Positions 9,584 to 20,700 of a DNA stretch of 64,000 nt are shown here, piece by piece; positions within the stretch are counted from its first letter, which is position 1; the number at the start of each line of letters is the position of its first letter. The stretch spans positions 62,001 to 126,000 of the forward strand of contig JAANBC010000021.1 in the NCBI GenBank assembly GCA_014621405.1. Direction: 5' to 3'. Source of the DNA: Stylonectria norvegica. Taxonomy: Eukaryota; Ascomycota; Sordariomycetes; Hypocreales; Nectriaceae. The position numbers and the translations under genes were made by a program. The notes below the pieces were generated by a model. The model was not told where the DNA came from and did no database searches. It saw nothing but the letters and a program-made list of their open reading frames with translations.

Positions 9584-11754
9584 TCAGTAGTCCACCTCCT
9601 CATCATCTTCACCACCATCCCCCCGATGGCCAACACGCTGCTTGTCGCCTCTGATCGGCTCAATGAGTACCTCAAAATACAGTGGCGACTCTAAATCCGA
9701 CCCCCTCTCGCTTTCTAGACTCGAGCGAATCATCTTGTGGAAGCGCTTCTTCATCACCTGAAACCGACTCTCGTCGCCAAAAGGGACACTGTCGACTGCG
9801 CCCATATCATCAGGCCCATCTAGGGTGAATTTCAGGCTGTGGAAATCTCCGACAATAGGAAGCAGCTCTTTCAACTCTTGGAATGTCTTTTGTCGCCATG
9901 TCCCTTTGAGGTCTACCATGACGTTCCTCTTTGGCGAGACGTTGCAGCTGAAGAGAAACTTGAAATTTGGCAACCTCGGCTTCACGGGCTTGGGTGATTC
10001 GCATGGGGAAGTGTGCTCGCCATCCATGTTAGCAATAGGAGCTGACTTGGGTATCTTCAAGACGAGGAAACGGTGATCTCGTGTATGGACGGAGGCTACT
10101 TCGGTGACAGGACGTGACTGAGCGGGGGAAATAGGCTTGGGGATGATAGGGGTCTCATGTGGAATGTCATGACCTTGCTCTGGAATACTCTCAGGGTTAT
10201 CGGTAGCAGCTTCAAGAACAGGTTCAGACTCGGTAAGAGGTTCAGTGATAGGTATAGGAGTGGGCTTTGAAACAGGCTCGGACACAACTTGCGACTGTAA
10301 CTCCGCGGCTAGTTCTGCCGAAGGAGATGGTGCTCGAGTCAAGGACGACAATATCTGAATGTCTTGCATGGAGTTTGCATGCCGAGATTCTTCTTCGTAG
10401 TGGCCCTCGGGGTCTCTTCCAACAGTCTCTTCCGCGTTTTGCCTCGTATCTGGTTTACGTGGCGGGGGGTCTTTAGGAAAAGCTCTGGCATCTGACTGTG
10501 AAGTCGGAGGAGCATCCATGAGAACGTCTGACTCGACAGTTACACGCGGCTCCGAGTCAGACTCTGGAGAGGATAACGAGCTGACGGAGTCCCAATTCAC
10601 GTAATTTCCGCGGTCGACTGGTGTTACTTGTGCTCGAAGCCTCGGACCCCAGGCAGTCGCGCGCCAGTCGTGGAAGGGAAAAACCTCTATGGCACTCGAG
10701 GAGCCAGTGTCGATTTCAACCGGCTGTTCAGGCTGTGGTGGGGGACGATCAAGTTCCGTTCGGAGACGTTTTGATTGTCGAGCCTCTTCAGTCTGCTCAG
10801 CGTCTGGTGGCCGCTTAGCGTTGTGTAACTCCTATCCTCGTTAGACACGGTGTATTGCTATGGACTAAAACAAACATATCCGTAGTTTCTTGCAAGCACT
10901 TACAGGTTGTGTCGATGGTTGCGGGCTAGGAGGCACATCATACACGTCTTCTGATCCGGTGTTTCTTTCTCCGCCCATGGTTGTGGCCAAATCTGGAAGT
11001 ATGTCGCCCTTGGGAGGCTCGAAAGTACCCAAAGTGAACTCATTTCTGGGATGGTGATCTAACGGCTCCGTAGGAGATGGGTGTGGGAGTGTGTCGTGTG
11101 CCCTGTTTCATCGTCAACAATCTATCAACGTAGAAACCCTGTAGGTGTCGAAATGAGTCTTACCCGAGAGACCTTCGTGTCTCGTGAGGTATGCTATGAC
11201 GAGTGGTACTGGGCAAGCTGTCGACGTCGATGGGCACCTCAGCACTTCCTTGGCGAGGGGTTTTGTCAACAGTTGAAATCCACTTCGCTCTCTTCTGTCG
11301 GTTGATCTTGAAGAATAAAAGCAGCATGTTTGCTTTGATCCTAAGTGGCACAGGCGTCAGTCATTGTTGTTGTGCCGTCTCGCAGAGTGTTCCACCAGCA
11401 AAAGACTTACAGATCGCTATGCTTGGAGTATTGCAGCAACGCGGAATAGTGGAAGGCCTCTGGATCGTCTGGCCAATAGGTTTTTCCACGGCAATCCTGC
11501 TCCAGGAACTCGATCGTCATCTCAGCAAGACCATCTTGGTGAATTTGAGATGTCCAGTCATAGAGGTCCATGCCAGATGTGCCATCGCTGGTCCTAAATC
11601 TGGCCCTAAACTCCTTGACAACGTTGTAAAAGTTGATGTCTCGCTGCTGGTAGGTATGCCCGTAGTCAAGCTTCCTTCGAATCTGTTTGATTCCAGGTAT
11701 ACTGGTGACTTTCATATTTACATGCGAGGCCGAGTTGGTCATGGTGTTGTCCAT
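9584..11754 (-). CDS. Hypothetical four-exon protein, 655 aa
   Basis: Exons 11754-11411, 11340-11164, 11102-10904 and 10831-9584 sum to 656 codons. All introns are GT-AG (donors GTAAGT, GTAAGA, GTAAGT) with branch points such as CTGAC and CTAAC, and the phases agree. The start is ATG 11754; the frame is open further upstream but without an ATG. The N-terminal 170 residues look folded, with DINFYNVVKEFRARF, GMDLYDWTSQIHQDGLAEM and a hydrophobic helix ANMLLLFFKI followed by basic NRQKRAKW. The middle is Pro/Ser/Glu-rich and probably disordered, including repeats of SEPV/EPL type. The last 110 residues again look folded (NFKFLFSCNVSPKRNVMVDL, and RFQVMKKRFHKMIRSSLES). I do not recognise the family. 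A nuclear scaffold or chromatin role would fit the layout but nothing proves it. Confidence 0.72.
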
Positions 11755-13112
11755 AGTATGTGCTGTGGGGAGAGGACCAGAGCCCAAATGTGTAAATGAC
11801 AATGGAGAGAGGAAAACGGGGGCCCATTAGGGAAAGAGGAGTGTCCAGGTACCCGAAATCGAGTGATAGAAGAGATCCAAAGTAGGACTCAATAAGGAGC
11901 CCTGTTTGCGAATGCAAGCAAGGAGGGGGATGGCAGGCAACCTTGCAACCTGGTAAGGCGGGTTATGTTTATAACCAATAGATTCAGCCCGCGACCCAGC
12001 CTGAGGAGACAAGAGAGAAGGGGAAATCATAAAGTAGATGAAACAGGAACTAATGCACGGACTTTCCTTGTTTTTTTTAAGTATTGATGAAAGTAGACAG
12101 CGTGGCGAGGCAGATTCTATGAGCAACTACCAACAGATGTTTCGGTCACCCCGTGACTCTCCCGTCATTATGAGAGGAGTGACAAGTAAGAAGGAAATTG
12201 CAGAGCAACGACTAGAAGCAGATGGAATAGATTCATTCACAGCGTTGTATTACATATGCACGCAACCATTACCAATAGTGGAGATGAGTGTTGTTTCTGG
12301 ACCATGTTCTGTCAATTAGGTCAATTCCCACGCATTTGAGATATGACTACCACGCTGCGATACTCTCTTGTATCGTAGCGCTTTCTTGGAAGTTTACGAG
12401 CTGTTGTCTATGGAACAATCCGATCAGCTTATCAAACTGTTAAAATAGATGCACCTTTATTTTGGTTAACCAGCAAGCGGCCTCCGAGCTGGCTATCTAT
12501 CATGCAGCTTCCCAACTGGCCATCATGCAGCCTCACCAAAAAAAACGCCCGTGTTAGCTGCACGTTACAAGGATCACGACACACCACGAATAAAATTGAT
12601 CATGCCGTCACGAATCGGAAGAAGCGTTCCAAGACGCGCTCCTGGAGGCCATCTCAGGGGCGGTCAGCGTGGCCCCTTTCTCCGTGCGTGCGACATCTCT
12701 CGGCGAGAGATGACATCTCCGCGTTGAGGGCTCTCTCCGCAGCCGTTCACGTACACCTCAGCATTCTCCTCAGATGCAGGAAGGCCCCCCATCCTTGTCC
12801 GTGAATGAAAATTCTGCCTCTGCGCCCACAAGACCGGGAGCAAGTGTGCCGGGAGCATGCTCGCGGACGAGTGACGAGTGACGAGTGACGACGCGCGAGC
12901 GACGAGTGACTGTTCCTTGGGCAGTCCTATTTCATCTTAGCCCCGACCATTTGAACTGTCTGGCGCTGTTTCTAACTCTTTCCTTTAATAATTCAAAGAA
13001 GATACTTCAGGGGTGTCCTTGACGAGTCTTCTCAACAAGCCGTCTCACTTCCCTACTTGTATATGAAGCAGTTGCCTTTGCATGTACCATCTCTCTGAGG
13101 GCCATCAACAAG
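11755..13112. other. Intergenic region
   Basis: About 1.36 kb with no supported gene. It should include the promoter of the four-exon hypothetical gene on the left and that of the small gene at 13113 on the right. A short 7-bp repeat is listed separately. Confidence 0.45.
12866..12910. repeat. GACGAGT short tandem repeat
   Basis: Three exact copies of GACGAGT occupy 12866-12886, followed by a degenerate GACGA-rich stretch ending at 12910. It is a minor simple repeat in noncoding DNA. Confidence 0.7.
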
Positions 13113-13680
13113 ATGAACAACATGACCAAGTTGAACAACATGAACAAGTTGAACAACATGAACAACCCAAACTACTCCAATCATATCGAAAAGTTGAAGC
13201 GTTCTCTCGGAGGCTACCTAGAAGTAGCTCTAGTGCTGTCTTTGTTTATAGATGGTCAGAAAAGATCCGAGTTTATTGAGGCCCTCGGAGAGTTCCCACC
13301 ACACGAACCCGCCAGGCTCCCTGGAGGTAAGTCTTGCTCGCTTGCATTGTCTAATTCCCAACCATGAGCTGGTACTAATGAGAGTTCCAGTCGAACCCAA
13401 CGAAGAACCCGTACATGTCGAGCAAGCCATCGACGAAGACAGCTCTAATACAGAGGTTGACGATGGCGAATATTTTCCCGTTGAGACTGCATCTGAAAAA
13501 GATGCATCTGACGAAGACATAGGCTCGCGCAGTTCCTCTGCTGCACCTTTGTCTCAGGATGAATCGTCCTGGGTGGTTCCATCGTCCGAGGTGGCATCCT
13601 CGCCGATTACAGTCTGTGACCGCCCAGCATGCACTCGACGATGCTATGATCTACGCTCCGGCAGAATCTTTGCGCCATGA
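13113..13680 (+). CDS. Small low-complexity hypothetical protein
   Basis: Two exons, 13113-13326 and 13391-13680, give 167 aa. The 64-bp intron has donor GTAAGT, a GTACTAAT-type branch point and a CCAG acceptor, and the phase matches, which supports a real spliced gene. The first 20 residues are Asn/Met/Lys/Leu repeats (LNNMNK units from an 18-bp DNA repeat). Residues 24-70 could form helices (LKRSLGGYLEVALVLSLFID). The second exon is acidic and Ser-rich (DEDSSNTEVDDGEYF) and ends in a basic Cys-containing tail, CDRPACTRRCYDLRSGR. No known domain is recognised. It may be a lineage-specific gene; the start could lie at a later Met if the repeat is leader sequence. Confidence 0.5.
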
Positions 13681-14451
13681 AAGGTGAACAATGTTCTCCG
13701 GTATAACATGGAACTGATTGAACGCTTGTTCGATGGTAGGCCCAGAAGAATAACGAACGGCTGGCATTGATATCGGCCAGTTTCAATGACGCAGCGTTCT
13801 TGGGTGCTACTTTGTGTTAAAGTATTAGATGCGTTTTCATTGTGTTTGTTCGAAGGGAAGGACAGGACTGCGATGGATGCTACACAGTAAGCAATAATTG
13901 GTAGCTCGCTTGTTTGTTGACGACTCCAGGATATTTTATTAGGGTGTCAAATTTTGCTTTATTCTTCTTTGGGTATTATACCTAGCTACCGTACACGCCT
14001 GTAGCTTTGCCTGTTCCAGGGTAAAAGTCAGATGAGGGGTTACCTAAATATATAAACAGGTATCCATACTAGTATGCCCGCTCTTCTACCTTAATGAATG
14101 ATATCTCCGCATTTAGGCAAGCTGGTGTTGAACCTGCCGTTAGGCCAAAAACAGGGCGCGCACCTCTGGTTAGTGGAGGCATTCTTATTGGTCCTTATAC
14201 TCGGTTTAACAGCTTGCGATCCAACGACAGACACCCTTCACAGCGTAATACATCGCATTCTTAGCTAATATTCATTTCAATATTAATATATAACACTGCC
14301 TAACCTAATACATCCTAAACCTAATATATCCTAAACTTAATACATCCTAAGCTTAATACATCCTAAACCTAAGTAAAGAAGTTATGCTTTACTTATATTT
14401 AATCTATATATTAATTATATAAGGTAAGCGATGCAATAAACTTGTGGTATA
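13681..14451. other. AT-rich intergenic island with repeat
   Basis: The sequence becomes strongly AT-rich from about 14260 to 14440, interrupted upstream by a short GC-rich fossil (around 14130-14175). This looks like a decayed mobile element, possibly RIP-affected, but no ends or coding relics can be named. Confidence 0.5.
14304..14373. repeat. 16-bp tandem repeat, about 4.4 copies
   Basis: The unit CCTAATACATCCTAAA occurs at 14304, 14320, 14336 and 14352, with a partial copy from 14368. Copies differ by C/T and A/G transitions only (for example CCTAATATAT and CTTAATACAT). It is distinct from a canonical TTAGGG/CCCTAA telomere repeat. Confidence 0.85.
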
Positions 14452-15564
14452 TCATAAGAAATCCTCAGCATACTCCTCATACTCTGTCATAAACTCTTTT
14501 GCGTTGAATTTTGTCAAATTCCTCGATATGAGGATATTCTGGCTGGCGTGTATATATGCCATCTTGAAAGCTGTGTAAGTCGCTGGGTTCACACGATAGT
14601 GAGGAATGAACAGCTGATTATCCCCAGTGATCATAGCACCTTTGAAGGCCTGATAGACGACCTCGGGATCTTGGAATAGATCCACTGATTCACACTGACC
14701 GAAGTCGAGGAGGTACAAGCCGACAGCTCGGTGCTGCAAACCTTCGTCTTCGTCTTCATTTCCATCGCCATGCCCAGGTGCCAGTGACGTCCCGAAAACA
14801 AACTCAACATCGTCGCCGTTGACCCCTGCTCCCCAGTGCATCAGAGCAAATGCTTTGCCCATTGAACGAGCAAGCTGCTCTACATTTACGTGGTAGTGCA
14901 GCATCGAATCCGAGTAAAGCGGCAAGTTTCGAAGTGAAAATGTTTGCGTGCTCACGGCTTTCTTGCCAAGATAAGTGCGCACAAGACAATGCTTGTTCTC
15001 GCCGTGGTTCAAGATAGTATCAAGGCTACCAATGTCAATCAAGGAACTCGGCTTGAGGTATAGTTCGGCGATCAACGCTTGTCTAGTGATCTTGGGGAGA
15101 GGTAATATTCGTTCCATCTCTACCAGATTAGCGCGCGCGCGATAGCCAGCAGGAAATCTATCCAGGTTTTGCTGCCAGAATCGGTCATTCGTGTGGTCAA
15201 TGATGTTCTGAATTCGTGGGACGTGTACGTTGCTGCCGATGGTATTATCATACTTGTCAAAGGCAGCTGTTACAGCCTGATGCATCGAGATCTCATGTGA
15301 AAGGCACGTAGATAGGAGAGCATTGCCAGGCGCCTCCTGCTTGATGGCAAAAGGCCGCCCAATCTGTTCAAAGACGGTGCCTTGAAGGCCTGCACCAATC
15401 TGAACGAAGTCTTGGTTTTCCGGGGCGCTATCGATCGCTTGTTGCGTGCGCTGAGCATAGGAGGATGTGGTGGAGATAATTGATCTGATATCTAGTGACC
15501 TCTGCAGTACTTCATCATTTGTCAATTTAATCAAGTCTGACGAGCGGTGATACTGGGAGGACAT
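14452..15564 (-). CDS. DUF3669-type fungal protein
   Basis: Intronless, 370 aa, starting at ATG 15564; the frame is open for 59 codons upstream but has no ATG there. Features that fit the fungal DUF3669 ('zinc finger protein') family are a nucleotide-loop-like GAGLQGTVFEQ near 55-65 with a following lysine (FAIKQE), a middle region with RANLVEMERILPLP, and the C-terminal block YLLDFGQCESVDLFQDPE, then GDNQLFIPHYRVNPATY. The GxGxxGxVFE...AIK and LDFG elements recall a degenerate protein-kinase-like fold, but HRD-type catalytic residues are not obvious, so activity is doubtful. Members of this family are often accessory and vary among strains; the AT-rich island directly downstream agrees with that setting. 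Confidence 0.75.
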   Translation of the reverse strand: MSSQYHRSSDLIKLTNDEVLQRSLDIRSIISTTSSYAQRTQQAIDSAPENQDFVQIGAGLQGTVFEQIGRPFAIKQEAPGNALLSTCLSHEISMHQAVTAAFDKYDNTIGSNVHVPRIQNIIDHTNDRFWQQNLDRFPAGYRARANLVEMERILPLPKITRQALIAELYLKPSSLIDIGSLDTILNHGENKHCLVRTYLGKKAVSTQTFSLRNLPLYSDSMLHYHVNVEQLARSMGKAFALMHWGAGVNGDDVEFVFGTSLAPGHGDGNEDEDEGLQHRAVGLYLLDFGQCESVDLFQDPEVVYQAFKGAMITGDNQLFIPHYRVNPATYTAFKMAYIHASQNILISRNLTKFNAKEFMTEYEEYAEDFL

Positions 15565-16234
15565 GGCGAAATCGACAATGGCGCCCGAGTCTCGTTCAGA
15601 CGCTAAAGTGAGTAGCTTGATGGTACAAACCAGAAGGAAGATGGAAGAAGTGCAAAAGGTTGATAGAATAAAGATGGAAGACGTGATAGAGATGGAAGCT
15701 GGTCCAACCGAATTCGAGGGACGCACGTTCAAATACTTCAATTACCTTTACGTCCTTGCGCCGTAACCTCTAACTTAGCATGTATCCAAGAACTTACTTT
15801 ACCCAGCTTAAACCATAACGTTTATGACTTTATGGTGCCATACGTTATGTTTTAGGTTGTGCCCTGTAAAGAGACAGCCCCTGCCTTCGGACTGCGTGGG
15901 AGTTTCAGGTTAACGAAATGGAGAACGAACTTGATATACTGTTACATGGCCATCATCGTTTGAAGGGGGGACATGTCTAGTATCGTCCCTTGGCGAAGTA
16001 CCTTGCGAGATAGTGCTTGCGCTAGTGCGGCCCTCACAGAGATCACATGCCAGGTTGTACAAGAGGTTTGGGCATAATATGCATCGTCTGCTTGCTAAAC
16101 TAGAATACATTAATACAGTGCTGTGGGAACCTTCAAGTTTCGCTCACACCCGAACACCAACCAGACCTTTTCCCATGTCCTAACTCCCCCATGCGCCAAT
16201 GCCAAATCATCGCAAGAAACTGACTATCTATCCG
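15565..16234. promoter_or_regulatory. Promoter of the DUF3669 gene and 3' region of PIG-P
   Basis: A 670-bp gap between two minus-strand genes. No gene is supported in it. Confidence 0.4.
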
Positions 16235-16951
16235 TCACATGTCGACATCGTCTATCGTTTTCCTCTCCTCCCTTCCCTCGCCATAGAGCAACTCGCAAAC
16301 TCCCGCCAGGGGAATATCCATAACGCCATCGGTCCCTTCGTTCCAGATCTCCCTCCAGCGCAGCCTTCCAGTCGCATCGACCTTGCGCTCGCGGTTGCGA
16401 CTCACGCGCAACCGGCCCTTGGTGTCGATCTCCGCTAGCTGGCCCGCGCCGTCGACAATCGTCTCGACACTTGCCAGCGGCACCGTCAGCATCTCCGTGT
16501 TGAAGGCGGCCAGCGCGACGTAGATGTAGCACAGCAGCATGACGATGAAGGCCGGGATCGCGAGCGCCCACCACCGATTCGGGTAGTAGTAGATGCCGAG
16601 AGCGTGTAGGAAAGGCGACGGGAGGTACGCCCACAGTAGATACATGAGGAAGGTCAGGCTGCTGAAGAGGTACAGCACGAAGCCGTAGTACTCGTACGTC
16701 GGGACCTTGGGTGCGGCGCGCGGCTCGAGCGCCATGTTATCGTCGTCCGAGGCATCGGGCGTGGTAGGTCGCGACGGCCGTAGGAGCGAGGTGAGTGATG
16801 GCGATGGCGGAAGGGGAGTTGGTGGTCGGCCGTAGAAGGGTGGCGCAAAGTAGTTCTGCGACAGTGGCCGTGGAGGGGAGTCTTCGCCGGAGGAACTGAC
16901 AGATTGGGTGTCGGAGAGGATCTCATCCTCCTCGTCTGAAGAGATAGACAT
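16235..16951 (-). CDS. GPI19: PIG-P/Gpi19 subunit of GPI-GlcNAc transferase
   Basis: Subunit P of the endoplasmic-reticulum complex that adds GlcNAc to phosphatidylinositol, the first step of GPI-anchor synthesis. Intronless, 238 aa, start at ATG 16951. The N-terminal 80 residues are Ser/Pro-rich and acidic. The PIG-P domain starts at about residue 85 with YEYYGFVLYLFSSLTFLMYL, the first membrane helix, followed by a loop with YYPNRWW, and a second helix ALAIPAFIVMLLCYIYVAL near 129-147. The two-helix hairpin with the YGF and Y..RWW/P signatures is diagnostic. The remaining C-terminal part is soluble and basic, ending in IDDVDM. Overall length is greater than in animals because of the tails, as is usual in fungi. 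Confidence 0.9.
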   Translation of the reverse strand: MSISSDEEDEILSDTQSVSSSGEDSPPRPLSQNYFAPPFYGRPPTPLPPSPSLTSLLRPSRPTTPDASDDDNMALEPRAAPKVPTYEYYGFVLYLFSSLTFLMYLLWAYLPSPFLHALGIYYYPNRWWALAIPAFIVMLLCYIYVALAAFNTEMLTVPLASVETIVDGAGQLAEIDTKGRLRVSRNRERKVDATGRLRWREIWNEGTDGVMDIPLAGVCELLYGEGREERKTIDDVDM

Positions 16952-17776
16952 GGTGATGGATGATGTTTGTCGTGAGCTCAAGCTCCATGGAACTGGACGA
17001 CTTCCTAGGAAGTCGAAGATGAGAAGACGCGACTAGCAGGGTTCAGCTCACCAAATCACCCCTGTACCGCCGCTGTGGGAAATTCGGCGCTTATCGCGGC
17101 TAAAATTGACAATAGGAGGAGTGGGTAGCAGGGAGTTTCCTCTTACAATTATATTCAACCAGAGTCATAGATTAGGTCAGAATTCAGAAGATTGACTTGA
17201 GAGAAGGTTCTTTTAAAAGAGGGGAGAACATCCAATGATGTTCAGCAATGTCTACCAAGCGCGCGCCAAGCGCCCATTATAAGAGTTCATTATCCAGCCC
17301 TCTGCGGAACAGTGTAATCCTAGCACTAATGCCTGTGTAAGGGGTAGCCTACGAATGAATACAGCTTGGACACACTCCAAGAGTCCTCCCCATTAGATTC
17401 TAACCCGATTTGTTTAGTAATAGTCTTTAGATAGCGTGTTGAGAAACTCCCTAATAAATGCTGGTATTATTGGTGGGTCGGTGTTTGTCAGTTATGCTAT
17501 GCAACGTTACAGTTTCGTCAGACAGCCAAATCGTCATAAGGATAAGTGCCATAGCTATGTCTGTGTTGATTTCCACCACTGCCGTGTTAGTCAAAAGTGA
17601 TCTGGAACAGTGTTGCAACAGATTACTTGGCAACTTCAGTGTAAGTTTGAATCTCAGTTAGAACTGCCATCCGCTTCATTATCAACACATTACAGGACTC
17701 TGCAGCTGCAAAAGACATTATCGTCGTTCCTCTCCTCTATGTCATACACTTTGTACAGGCCCCCATTCGTCCATCT
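16952..17776. other. Intergenic region between PIG-P and VPS8
   Basis: Contains the PIG-P promoter side (near 16952) and the 3' region of VPS8 (near 17776). No gene is supported. Confidence 0.4.
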
Positions 17777-20700
17777 TCACCCATCAATCGGACATCTATA
17801 CTCCCTCTCCCTCCCCCCCTCACCATCCTCCTGACGCTCCTGCAGCGCATCCAGGCAGCTCTGGTGATAGATATGTCGACACGCCAGCACCACCAACGGC
17901 CCCAGCACCTGGTCCTTACCGGCGCCGGCGCCATCGGGCTCCATCAGCATGCTCGACCGCCTGGTGTCGATGCTCTTGCCCTTGCCCTTTGATTCCGACT
18001 CTCCTGCGTTGCCCTTTGCCCGCTCGGCTGTTTGGGAGTGCCTCTCTTTGCTTCTTTCGTCGTCGAGAGCTTGCTTGTCTTCCCATGCTTCGAAGACGGC
18101 ATTGCCTGCCACGCCGGGCCCCCATACCCTACGACTGCAGGCCTCGCATGTGGAACCTCTGGGTCGCCAGCCGCGCTGCCTGAGCTCAACTGACTGCTTG
18201 ACATTGACGAAGAGACTCCGTTCTAATAAGCGGTTCGAGAGCCGAAGTATGGATTCTTCGTAGGCATAGGCCGAGAATATGGAGGCCAGGACCCCTCTAA
18301 GATCTGCCAGATTCGGCGATGACGCGGCAGCTTGCGTCAGGAACGCTCGAAGAACTCGAAGGAAGGATAAGTTAGATCCAGCATTGGACAAGAGCCGAGA
18401 TGCTGGCTGGCTGACCGTCTGGCTAGACGTTGAAGTGAGCAGAGCCGTGAAAGTATGTTGAACCAGTGAACGCAAAAGCGCCAGAAGTTTCTCCTCATCA
18501 AGTGCGTCTTCGCTGTCGGCTTGATCTGCCGCAGAGCTGATGACTGGAGAGAGATCTCGCGTGATCTGCACGCATGCTTCGATCAAGCTCAACCAGAGTG
18601 CCTCGTCTGGCGATAGGGTTTGTACAGTATGTTTTTGCGCCTTATGCACAACTTGAGACCTCTTGGAAGTCTTCGTCTGTCCTTGGCATAGCCAGATGCC
18701 CACGTGAACATACTTTTGTAAGCTTTGTAGCAGATCCTCTGCCGCGAACTGAAGATGTAGAGAAGAGTCCCGATCGTGGACATCTGTCAGAAGCCCGTGC
18801 AAGGCCGATTCCAGAGTACCGAGGTGCTTCACCAGCCGCTCCATCGCATGCTTGACTTGGCCTTCGCGAGCCATGAGCACGACTGCGGCGTCAATAACGC
18901 CCGTCTCCTCCATGGTAGGAAGAAGCTTCTCTAGTCTCAAATCGGTGGACTGTACCACGCCGACGTAATCCGACACATGCGAAGGCTCAAACCTGCACAT
19001 GAGCCGAACGTAACGCTCGACCAGGTCTCGCTCAGGCAAGACCTTTACTTCTATTAAGTGTTCAGCAGGCTCCAGCAACGTCTTCAAGTATGCGTGCTGG
19101 AGAACCTGAGCGTCCGCTGCAGAGTCCAGCATGTGCTGATGGAAGGCCGTATCCTGTGGCGCAAAGGTCCGGGCGGTTTCTTCAGCGTCAAGCTCGAGCA
19201 AGTCCCGAGCATGTTCCTTGATGACGTCTAATACCTCCCGAATCTGTCGACTGTTGAGTCCCGCGTGCGGACGCAGGCAGTCTGCGATGCATTCATACAC
19301 TAGCTCCTGGTCTTCGGGATCTTCAAAATACGTTTGCACTAACTTGCCGTATTGTTTGTCCGTCTTGTACACACGCTTCAATATCCGGTAAAACCCCGCT
19401 TTCTTATAAAGCGGCATCAAAGTCGGCGTATCAGAAGGGTGGTAGACGGAAAGCAGATACTCAGCGCTGAGCTGGGCATCCTCGGCGAGGTCATTACCCG
19501 GGTAGTTGCAGAGCCCAGTAAGAACTTTCGAGAGGGTGGTGCCTGAAAAGAGGAGGTATTGCGGGAATTTGGGTAGGTTTCGAGCAATGAACATGTCGAG
19601 ATAGATGGTATCCTCCGGGGCAAACTCATCGTGGTTCATTACGTCGAGCAGGATCGACAAAATATACTGGCGGTTGATGGTAAGCCCAAAGACCTGTTCT
19701 TCTGGTAGATCCACTCTGGACCCTCCATTGACTTGCTTATCGGGGGAGTCGTTCAGGAAAGGATCCTCGAAAGCCTCATTCAAAGAACTCAAGAAGCTCG
19801 GCGCATCGAATTTGAGGATGAGTCGTAGATAAGGGAACGCAGGCTGGAAGTTAGAGTCGGGCACTGTGCGAAACTCCTTGTTACTCCCCCTCGGCCACGC
19901 AATGGTCTTCCCTGAAAAGAGAAACCAAAATATCTCAGCCTTCGCCTTGGTTGCCACGTTCTCTGACATTATCTCGCCGTTGGGATACACTCTCCCCGTA
20001 AGAGTGTAAGATAAGTACGGGAAGAGCTTCAGCGCGTTGATGCTGTAGAAGTCGTCTCCCAAGGTTCCATTTTCGAAATTCCTATTCGCCATTAAGGGAA
20101 CTAGGAGGGTGAGTAGGTCGATCATCGGGGCGATGTAGTCGTCCAGGGCCTGGTTCCAGACGTAGATGAGAGCGTCGTACAGGCTGTGTTGCTTGCACAA
20201 GATGGTGATCTGATCCAAGTCTAGAGTAGCCGTTTCCATGTGGCAGATGATTTCCTCCAGTCTGCTCTCCCAGCCTCTTGTGACATAGTGGGAAACCATG
20301 TTCTTCACCACAACAGGAGGTACAATTGATATCGTCTTCTCCAAAATGTAAGGCTCGAGGCATTCAAGGAAGATACCTTCAACGTCAGAATCGTCGTACC
20401 AATCGTACATCTCCTCGAATAAGTAATCCGTGTTGCCGATGCTTTGGCACGCACTGAAGCATGTCTCCGCCAACATCTTCAGATGATCATCGTTAGAAAC
20501 TTCTTGGTTCCGCTTCCGTTGGCCAAATGCGTACTTCAGTGACGCGCTGATGATCTCCATGATCTTGTCTTGCACCATGGTGTGCCTCAAGTTTGTGTCT
20601 TCAGGCAACCCCACGGTGAGCTTGTCAGCATCGCCGGTGTAGTACGAGGTCGCCAACTGAATCGCGCCAATGTAGTCACCATTCTCCATCATGGCAATTA

